This document shows positions 5,737 through 10,517 of a stretch of DNA of 10,517 nucleotides, piece after piece. Location: NCBI GenBank assembly GCA_050742155.1, contig JBOGFC010000258.1, positions 1-10,517 on the forward strand. The letters run 5' to 3'. The DNA comes from JBOGFC01 sp050742155 (GTDB taxonomy: Bacteria > Actinomycetota > Acidimicrobiia > Spongiisociales > JALYHC01). Numbering within the stretch: the stretch's first letter is position 1; each line of letters opens with the position of its first letter. The notes under the pieces were generated by a model. It worked only from the letters and a program-made list of their open reading frames with translations, was not told the DNA's origin and did not search any database. The position numbers and the translations under genes are program-made.

Positions 5737-7520
5737 TACTGGGGATCGCTTTCGAGCTCCTCCCGCACCTCCGGCCGGAGGTCGAGGCCGAGCTCGCGAA
5801 GCTGGGTGGCGTCCACCGGGGTGGGCGAGCCGGTCAGCGGGTCGGCCCCGGTCTGCGTCTTGGGGAAGGGCGTCACCTCCCGGATGTTGGGCTCGTCGAG
5901 GAGGGCGGCCACCATCCGGTCGATCCCCATGGCGAAGCCGGCGTGAGGAGGCGTTCCGAACCTCAGCGCCCGCAGGAACCAGCCGAAGCGGCTCTCCGCC
6001 TCCTCGGGTGAGATGCCCAGGATGTCGAAGACCTCCCGCTGCACGTCGGGGTCGTGGATCCGCTCGCTTCCCGAGCCCAGCTCCCATCCGTTGAGGACCA
6101 GGTCATAGGCCCGGGCCACGGCCCGCTCCGGGTGGTTCCGCATCTCCGCCACGTCGACCGGCGCGGTGAAGGGGTGGTGGGAGGGCACCAGCTCCCCCTC
6201 CGGGCTCTCCTCGAACACCGGGTAATCGATCACCCACATGAAGGCCAGCTCGTCGCGATCGTCGGGCTCCCCGAGCTGCACGCGCAGCTTGTGCAGCACG
6301 CTGGCCGCCGGGCGCGGATGGTCGGCCGCCAGGAGCATGAGGTCGCCGGGACCGGCCTCCAGTCCCTCCTTGGTCGCTTGCTGCTCCGCCTCCGACAGGA
6401 ACCCGGCCACCGGCGATCGCAGCGTCCCGTCATCCTCCACGACCATCCAGACCAGGCCCTTGGCGCCGGCGCCGCGGGCAAACGACACCAAGCCGTCCAG
6501 CTCCGCCCGGGAGGCCCGGCGCGCTCCGGCGTTGAGGGCCCTCACCACCCCGCCTTGGGACAAGACGTCGGCAAAGGCCCGAAACTCGGTGTGGCGGAAC
6601 CGGCTGGAGAGGTCTTGAATCTCCATGCCCAGGCGCGGGTCGGGCTTGTCGGTGCCGTAACGGGCCAGGGCATCGGCATGGCTGATACGGGGAAAGGGCG
6701 TTCGGGGAGTGAAGCCTTTCAGCTCCCGGACCACTCCCACCATCACCGCCTCCATGGTCTCCAGCACCCCTTCCCGGTCCCAGAAGGCCCCCTCCAGGTC
6801 GAGCTGGGTGAACTCCAGCGCCCGGTCGGCCCGGAAGTCCTCATCCCGGTAGCAGCGGGCGATCTGGTAGTAGCGGTCCACCCCGGCCACCATGAGCAGC
6901 TGCTTGAAGAGCTGCGGGGACTGGGGCAGGGCATAGAAGTGGCCGGGACGCAGGCGACTGGGGACCAGCAGGTCGCGCGCCCCCTCGGGCGTGGACCTGA
7001 TGAGGTGGGGGGTCTCCACCTCCAGGAAGCCCCGCTCCTCGAGGACCCTCCTGATGGCGGCCACCGCTCTGGAGCGGGCCCGCAGCTTGGCGGCCATGTC
7101 GGGGCGGCGCAGGTCTAGATACCGGAACCGGAGGCGGCTGAGCTCGTCGACCTCCACCCGGTCCTCGATGGGGAAAGGCAGCGGATCCGATGGGCTCAGG
7201 ATCCGCAGCTCTTCGGTGGCGACCTCTACCTCACCGGTCGGCATGTCGGGGTTCACGGTGCCTTCCGGGCGCCGGCGCACCAGCCCGGCCACCGCCACGC
7301 AGTACTCCAGGCGCAGCTGATGCACCACCTCGCCCAGATGTGGGTCCTGGTCGGGGTTGATGACGACCTGGGCCAGCCCGGTGTGGTCCCGTAGGTCGAG
7401 GAACACCACCCCGCCGTGGTCGCGGCGGCGAGCGATCCAGCCGGCCAGGCGCACCTCCTCCCCCACCCAGGACGCATCGAGCGCTCCCGCATGGGCCGTC
7501 CTCAGAGGCTGGTCGCCCAC
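5736..7520 (-). CDS. aspS: Aspartate--tRNA(Asp/Asn) ligase (AspRS), bacterial type
   Basis: This class IIb synthetase charges tRNA-Asp. It is 594 aa from the chosen start, normal for the bacterial type. It has an N-terminal OB fold (about 20-105) with GWIARRRDHGGVVFLDLRD, the catalytic core with SPQLFKQLLM (201-210) and motif 2 RCYRDEDFRADRALEFTQLDLE (222-243), the bacterial GAD insertion domain (about 300-410), and motif 3 FGTPPHAGFAMGIDRMVAALL (521-541). The GTG at 7520 is chosen because GAGGAGG lies 7 bases upstream, no ATG starts in frame nearby, and the reading LRTAHAGALDASWVGEEV matches the usual actinobacterial N-terminus. It overlaps hisS by 19 bases, so coupling is likely. His35 in RRRDHGG is the residue found in several non-discriminating AspRS, so it may also make Asp-tRNA-Asn for a GatCAB amidotransferase; this is inference. 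Confidence 0.96.
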   Translation of the reverse strand: MGDQPLRTAHAGALDASWVGEEVRLAGWIARRRDHGGVVFLDLRDHTGLAQVVINPDQDPHLGEVVHQLRLEYCVAVAGLVRRRPEGTVNPDMPTGEVEVATEELRILSPSDPLPFPIEDRVEVDELSRLRFRYLDLRRPDMAAKLRARSRAVAAIRRVLEERGFLEVETPHLIRSTPEGARDLLVPSRLRPGHFYALPQSPQLFKQLLMVAGVDRYYQIARCYRDEDFRADRALEFTQLDLEGAFWDREGVLETMEAVMVGVVRELKGFTPRTPFPRISHADALARYGTDKPDPRLGMEIQDLSSRFRHTEFRAFADVLSQGGVVRALNAGARRASRAELDGLVSFARGAGAKGLVWMVVEDDGTLRSPVAGFLSEAEQQATKEGLEAGPGDLMLLAADHPRPAASVLHKLRVQLGEPDDRDELAFMWVIDYPVFEESPEGELVPSHHPFTAPVDVAEMRNHPERAVARAYDLVLNGWELGSGSERIHDPDVQREVFDILGISPEEAESRFGWFLRALRFGTPPHAGFAMGIDRMVAALLDEPNIREVTPFPKTQTGADPLTGSPTPVDATQLRELGLDLRPEVREELESDPQ

Positions 7521-8731
7521 TCCTCGACCTCCTCGATGGCCACCAGCTGCTGCTCGCCGGTGTCCATGCGGCGGGCGGTCACCTTCCCCTCTTCCCACTC
7601 CCGCCCGATGACCAGCACTCCGGGCGCCTGGCTTCGATCGGCCGCCCGGAACTGGGCCTTCACCGACCGTCCGTGCACGGCGAGGTCGACCCGCAGCCCG
7701 CCTCGGCGGAGTCGGCTGGCCAGCCGGAGAGCGTCGTCGAGACGCTCCTCCTCCGCCACCACCATGAAGAGGTCGAGCCGGCCGGCTTCCTGCACCTCTG
7801 CCAGAGCCAGCACGATCCGGTCCAGCCCGAGGGCGAACCCGACTCCGGGCGTGGCGGGCCCCCCCAGCAGCTCGGCCAGGCCGTCGTAGCGTCCCCCTCC
7901 TCCCACCGAGTCGTGGGCGATCTCCAACTCGGCGGAGAGGTACTCGAAGGCGGTGCGCGTGTAGTAATCGAGCCCTCGCACCAGCCGGGGAGCCTCTTCG
8001 AACGGAACGTCGAGGTCGGTGAGCACCCGGCGGACCCGGTCGTAGTGACGGCGGCACTGCTCGCACAAGTGGTCGACCGGCACCGGGGCGTCTTCCAGCT
8101 TGGGCGCGCAGGTCTTGCAGTCGAGCACCCGGAGTGGGTTGGTCAGGTGCCGCTGGCGGCACTCCGGACAAAGGTCGTCCAGGCGCTCGGCCAGGTAGGC
8201 ACGCAGCACCTCGACGTAGCGGGGACGGCAGGCCGGGTCGCCGATCGAGTTGAGCAGCACCCGGAGCCCCGGCCCCTCTATCGCCTCCAGGTAGCGGTAA
8301 CCCAGCTCCACCACCTCGGCATCGGCCTCCGGGGCTTCCTCCCCCAGGTACTCCACGTTGAGCTGGAAGAACTGCCGATGGCGACCGGCCTGGGGTTGCT
8401 CGTAGCGGAACATCGGTCCCGCCATGGCCACCTTCCACGTTCCCTGTGCCCCGGCCTGCAGGTAGGCCCGTACCACCGAGGCGGTCGCCTCGGGACGGAG
8501 GGTCAGCGAGCGGCCGCCTCGGTCGGTGAAGGTGTACATCTGCTTTTGGACCACCTCCGTCTCCTCCCCGACCCCGCGGGCGAACACCTCGGTCAGCTCG
8601 AAGACCGGGGTCATCATCAGCTCGTAGCCGTAGCGGGCGGTCCAGTCGTCCCAGGCGCCGAGGAGCCGCCGCCAGCGCCGGGAGGCGGGGGGGAGCACGT
8701 CGAAGGTCCCTTTGGGAGCCCGGTAGGTCAT
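7502..8731 (-). CDS. hisS: Histidine--tRNA ligase (HisRS)
   Basis: This class II synthetase charges tRNA-His. It is 409 aa, slightly short but complete. It starts MTYRAPKGTFDVLPP, the standard HisRS opening. Motifs: LTLRPEATASVVRAYL (77-91), motif 2 RYEQPQAGRHRQFFQLNVEYLG (109-130), the histidine-binding LVRGLDYYTRTAFEY (250-264), and motif 3 GGGGRYDGLAELLGG with GVGFALGLDRIVLAL (277-310). An anticodon-binding domain follows (about 320-409). The insertion domain has three Cys pairs: CPEC (188/191), CKTC (205/208) and CEQC (223/226), suggesting a zinc-stabilised insert; some bacterial HisRS have these cysteines and others lost them. The ATG at 8731 has AGGGGA 7 bases upstream and overlaps the stop of the hydrolase gene by 4 bases (ATGA). 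Its own stop lies inside aspS. Confidence 0.97.
   Translation of the reverse strand: MTYRAPKGTFDVLPPASRRWRRLLGAWDDWTARYGYELMMTPVFELTEVFARGVGEETEVVQKQMYTFTDRGGRSLTLRPEATASVVRAYLQAGAQGTWKVAMAGPMFRYEQPQAGRHRQFFQLNVEYLGEEAPEADAEVVELGYRYLEAIEGPGLRVLLNSIGDPACRPRYVEVLRAYLAERLDDLCPECRQRHLTNPLRVLDCKTCAPKLEDAPVPVDHLCEQCRRHYDRVRRVLTDLDVPFEEAPRLVRGLDYYTRTAFEYLSAELEIAHDSVGGGGRYDGLAELLGGPATPGVGFALGLDRIVLALAEVQEAGRLDLFMVVAEEERLDDALRLASRLRRGGLRVDLAVHGRSVKAQFRAADRSQAPGVLVIGREWEEGKVTARRMDTGEQQLVAIEEVEEWATSL
7528..7534 (-). promoter_or_regulatory. Shine-Dalgarno site that decides the aspS start
   Basis: On the minus strand GAGGAGG lies 7 bases before the GTG at 7520, inside the last codons of hisS. No ATG in the aspS frame lies near the start of the conserved region, so this site supports the GTG rather than the CTG five codons later, which is the next near-start codon. 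Confidence 0.7.
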
Positions 8732-9381
8732 GGAAGGATCCCCTGCAGGAAAGGGTTCGTCGCTCGTTCCCGGGCCAGGGTAGTCGTGGGTCCGTGGCCC
8801 GGATAGACCACGACGTCCTCCGGGAGGGCCAGCACCTTCTCCTCCATGCTGCGCATCAGGCTCGGGAAGTCGCCGCCGGGGAGATCGGTGCGCCCGATCG
8901 ATCCGGCGAAGAGCTGGTCGCCCGAGAAGAGCGTTCCCTCTCCCTCCAGGTAGAAGCAGCAGTGCCCCGGGGTGTGCCCGGGGGTGTGCAGCACCTGGAG
9001 GCGGAGGCCGGCCATCTCGAGCACCCCGCCATCGCTGAGGCGTCCGAAGCTCTCCGGAGGAGCGAAGTCACCAGGTGGGAGCTCACCGAAGAGCCCGCGC
9101 AATTGGGTCTCGGGATCGAGCGCCAGCCAGTCGTCGTCAGGATGAAGATAGGCGACCACCCCGGTCTTGCGCACCACCTCTCCGGCCCCCCCGACATGGT
9201 CGACATGGCCGTGAGTGACGAGGAGGCCCACCGGCTGGAGGTCGTGCTCGGCCAGCAGCTCGAGGACCGCCGGCACGTCGGGCGGAGTGTCGACCACCAC
9301 CGCCGGGCCGCCGCGTTCGGGTGCGACCACGTAGCAGTTGGTCAGGGCGGCCCAAAGGGGCCGACCGGTTACCAGGATCAT
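8728..9381 (-). CDS. Metallo-beta-lactamase fold hydrolase, glyoxalase II-like
   Basis: This is a small (217 aa) cytoplasmic binuclear-metal hydrolase of the glyoxalase II/hydroxyacylglutathione hydrolase-like group. It shows THGHVDHVGG (His57, His59, Asp61, His62), HTPGHTPGH with the third-site His136, FSGDQLF (Asp154) and YPGHGPTTT (His196), so all expected metal ligands are present. GRTDLPGGD at about 163-171 is also typical. Actinobacteria lack glutathione, so the true thiol ester or other substrate is unknown. A homologue sits directly before hisS in mycobacteria too (Rv2581c), so this pairing is conserved. The ATG at 9381 begins the conserved MILVTGRPLW strand. The same frame stays open to 9588, but that extension overlaps the upstream gene and has no family similarity. 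No well-placed Shine-Dalgarno site is seen; a -10-like TACCCT ends 6 bases before the ATG. It overlaps hisS by 4 bases. Confidence 0.92.
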   Translation of the reverse strand: MILVTGRPLWAALTNCYVVAPERGGPAVVVDTPPDVPAVLELLAEHDLQPVGLLVTHGHVDHVGGAGEVVRKTGVVAYLHPDDDWLALDPETQLRGLFGELPPGDFAPPESFGRLSDGGVLEMAGLRLQVLHTPGHTPGHCCFYLEGEGTLFSGDQLFAGSIGRTDLPGGDFPSLMRSMEEKVLALPEDVVVYPGHGPTTTLARERATNPFLQGILP

Positions 9382-9384
9382 CCG

Positions 9385-9401
9385 GGGAGGGTAGTCCTCC
9401 C
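9385..9401 (-). promoter_or_regulatory. Possible leaderless promoter and hairpin before the MBL hydrolase
   Basis: On the minus strand GGGAGG-ACTAC-CCTCCC forms a six-pair hairpin 3 bases before the ATG. The only Shine-Dalgarno-like sequence (AGGGAGGA) is in its 5' arm, 13 bases from the ATG, too far for good use. TACCCT at 9393-9388 fits the actinobacterial TANNNT -10 pattern, with 6 bases to the ATG, as in leaderless transcripts. No convincing -35 is seen. Confidence 0.3.
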
Positions 9402-9415
9402 TTCTGCCGAGATCG

Positions 9416-10517
9416 CTACGGAACAGTGCAGGGCGGAGCGCTGGCGCTCGCCTCTCGCCACACCCCTGGACGTGGGGTGTAGGAAGTGCCCAAAGATGGG
9501 TCCCAGATGAATCCGGCGGTCTCCGGCGGGCGGAAGTGGATCTCCAGGTTGGTCCCCGAGACTCCCTTCTCGGCGTAGAGCGCCCCATAGATCAGGGTGG
9601 GGAGGCCGATGTTGGTGGTGCCCTTGGAATAGATCAAGAAGCGCAGGTTGTCGCTTGTCACCAGGACCGGGGCGCCGGCCGAGACCTGGCTGGTTGCTTG
9701 GTTGCCCACCACCGTAACTGTGATGGGGGCGTTGGCGGCGTTGAAGTTGGGGGATCCGGCCAGGGTGACGCTCCCGTCAACCACCAAGAGGAAGTCCTCG
9801 GCGAAGGTGAACCCGTTCATGATCCAGCTGTGGGTTCCAGCACCGGGGACGTAGTGGGCCCCCCGCAGGTTCGTCTTGTTGGCGGGGTCGTTGGCCCAGC
9901 TGATGAACGCCGCCCAGCTCGGGTAGGGGGGGTAGATGACCGTGTAGGGCGGATCGGTCACCTCGTCCCAGTCGAAGCCGGGCAGCGGCTCGAACGGCAC
10001 CGGGACCAAGCCGGTGGCGCTGTGCACGATCCCTCCCCCGGCGGTGACGTCGTTGGGCGGCCCGGTTGAGTAGTTGCGGCCGGTGCCAAATCGGGCCGTC
10101 CCGGAGATGGCCATCTTGCGGAGGAACGTGTCGTAGTCCGGATTGCCCCCCCCGTTGGGCGGGTTGTTCACCCCGATCAGCTCGCCAACGGCCGCGTTGG
10201 TGCCGAGACCCTGGGTGATGTAGTCGTTCACCGTCACCGTCCCCGCCACGGTGAGGGAGTTGGAGATCGTCAGGTCCTCGTAGATGCGCAGGTGGCCCTC
10301 CCCCGGGTAGCCGCCGTCGTTGGGCTTGATCTCGGTGAGCTGCTGGATGGTGGCACTTTCCCCCGAGTAAACGTCCCCGTAGAGGACCTTCTTCTGCGCC
10401 CCGACCAGGCCCTGGTCACCCACGTACAGGGCGTACTCGAACCCGCCTCCGGAGGGCACCAGCTCCACCTCCAGCTCGACCTTCTTCTGGTTGGCCTGGC
10501 GTGATTGGGAGGTGGGT
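9416..10517 (-). CDS. Partial PilX/DUF4900-like surface or pilus-associated protein
   Basis: The reading frame is open to the right edge, so the N-terminus is missing; 366 residues are visible. The first visible residues (SRQANQKKVELEVELVPSGGGFEYALYVGDQG) resemble the segment that follows the N-terminal pilin-like helix in PilX-type proteins. Next come short beta-rich repeats (HLRIYEDLTISNSLTVAGTVTVNDYI), a Gly/Pro/Asn-rich linker, and a C-terminal beta-helix-like part (SWIMNGFTFAEDFLLVVDGSVTLAG, then FLIYSKGTTNIGLPTLIYGALYAEKGVSG). This layout is typical of DUF4900/PilX proteins of Gram-positive bacteria that sit in type IV pilus or secretion gene sets; the placement is by eye and moderate. 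An internal GTG at 10468 could be read as a start but falls mid-domain. The last codons lie in two stacked inverted repeats. It ends 34 bases before the hydrolase gene and is unlike its housekeeping neighbours. Confidence 0.6.
   Translation of the reverse strand, partial: PTSQSRQANQKKVELEVELVPSGGGFEYALYVGDQGLVGAQKKVLYGDVYSGESATIQQLTEIKPNDGGYPGEGHLRIYEDLTISNSLTVAGTVTVNDYITQGLGTNAAVGELIGVNNPPNGGGNPDYDTFLRKMAISGTARFGTGRNYSTGPPNDVTAGGGIVHSATGLVPVPFEPLPGFDWDEVTDPPYTVIYPPYPSWAAFISWANDPANKTNLRGAHYVPGAGTHSWIMNGFTFAEDFLLVVDGSVTLAGSPNFNAANAPITVTVVGNQATSQVSAGAPVLVTSDNLRFLIYSKGTTNIGLPTLIYGALYAEKGVSGTNLEIHFRPPETAGFIWDPSLGTSYTPRPGVWREASASAPPCTVP
9436..9480. other. Two adjacent inverted repeats at the 3' end of the pilus-like gene
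   Basis: ACACCCC (9460-9466) pairs with GGGGTGT (9474-9480) around a 7-base loop, and GAGCGC (9436-9441) pairs with GCGCTC (9444-9449). Both lie inside the last codons of the leftward gene, 18-65 bases before its stop end. No T-run follows on the minus strand. They could weaken read-through into the hydrolase operon, but coding constraint and high GC could also produce them. Confidence 0.3.

Noticed and set aside
5736..8438. 900-aa minus-strand frame with a long N-terminal extension on AspRS
   Set aside because: The first 306 residues are hisS read in another frame, Gly/Arg/Pro/Ala-rich without a domain. The AspRS homology begins a few codons after the GTG at 7520.
9382..9588. N-terminal extension of the MBL hydrolase to an upstream ATG
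   Set aside because: It overlaps the pilus-like gene and encodes an Arg/Pro-rich stretch without family similarity; the beta-strand MILVTGRPLW begins at 9381.
1..10517. CRISPR array, tRNA/rRNA gene, transposase, phage or toxin-antitoxin module
   Set aside because: No spaced direct repeats, no tRNA-like cloverleaf in the short gaps, and every gap above 30 bases is accounted for. All large frames are housekeeping genes apart from the partial surface protein.

Overview
The window is a compact, high-GC block of bacterial housekeeping genes, all on the minus strand. In transcription order (right to left) it holds: the 3' part of a secreted or pilus-associated surface protein, a glyoxalase II-like metallo-beta-lactamase hydrolase, hisS, aspS, rarA, alaS, ruvX and mltG. 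The order MBL hydrolase-hisS-aspS-rarA-alaS-ruvX-mltG follows that of Actinomycetota. In mycobacteria the same genes lie in the same order but spread over a longer stretch, and aroE follows mltG. The GC richness, the -RRRDHGG- form of AspRS and the gene order all suggest an actinobacterium, probably a non-mycobacterial, little-cultured lineage. That placement is inference.

Region 9416-10517 encodes a beta-rich extracellular protein whose N-terminus lies outside the window; it resembles PilX/DUF4900-type pilus accessory proteins. Region 8728-9381 is the MBL hydrolase, which may be leaderless. It overlaps hisS by 4 bases, and hisS overlaps aspS by 19 bases, so these three are probably translated together. 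A 53-bp near-perfect palindrome (5684-5736) fills the aspS-rarA gap, and a half-copy of its motif lies just before alaS. alaS, ruvX and mltG then follow with 15 bases or fewer between them.

Functionally the block joins tRNA charging (His, Asp, Ala) with replication-fork and Holliday-junction or rRNA maturation factors (RarA, RuvX) and peptidoglycan strand termination (MltG). I see no new multi-gene system: no CRISPR, transposase, phage or toxin-antitoxin genes. What deserves a second look lies at the seams. These are a G-quadruplex/hairpin sequence that forms both the RuvX C-terminal tail and the mltG ribosome binding site, a similar glycine/serine-rich insert inside the RarA ATPase domain, the aspS-rarA palindrome family, and a G-rich tandem repeat at the left edge.
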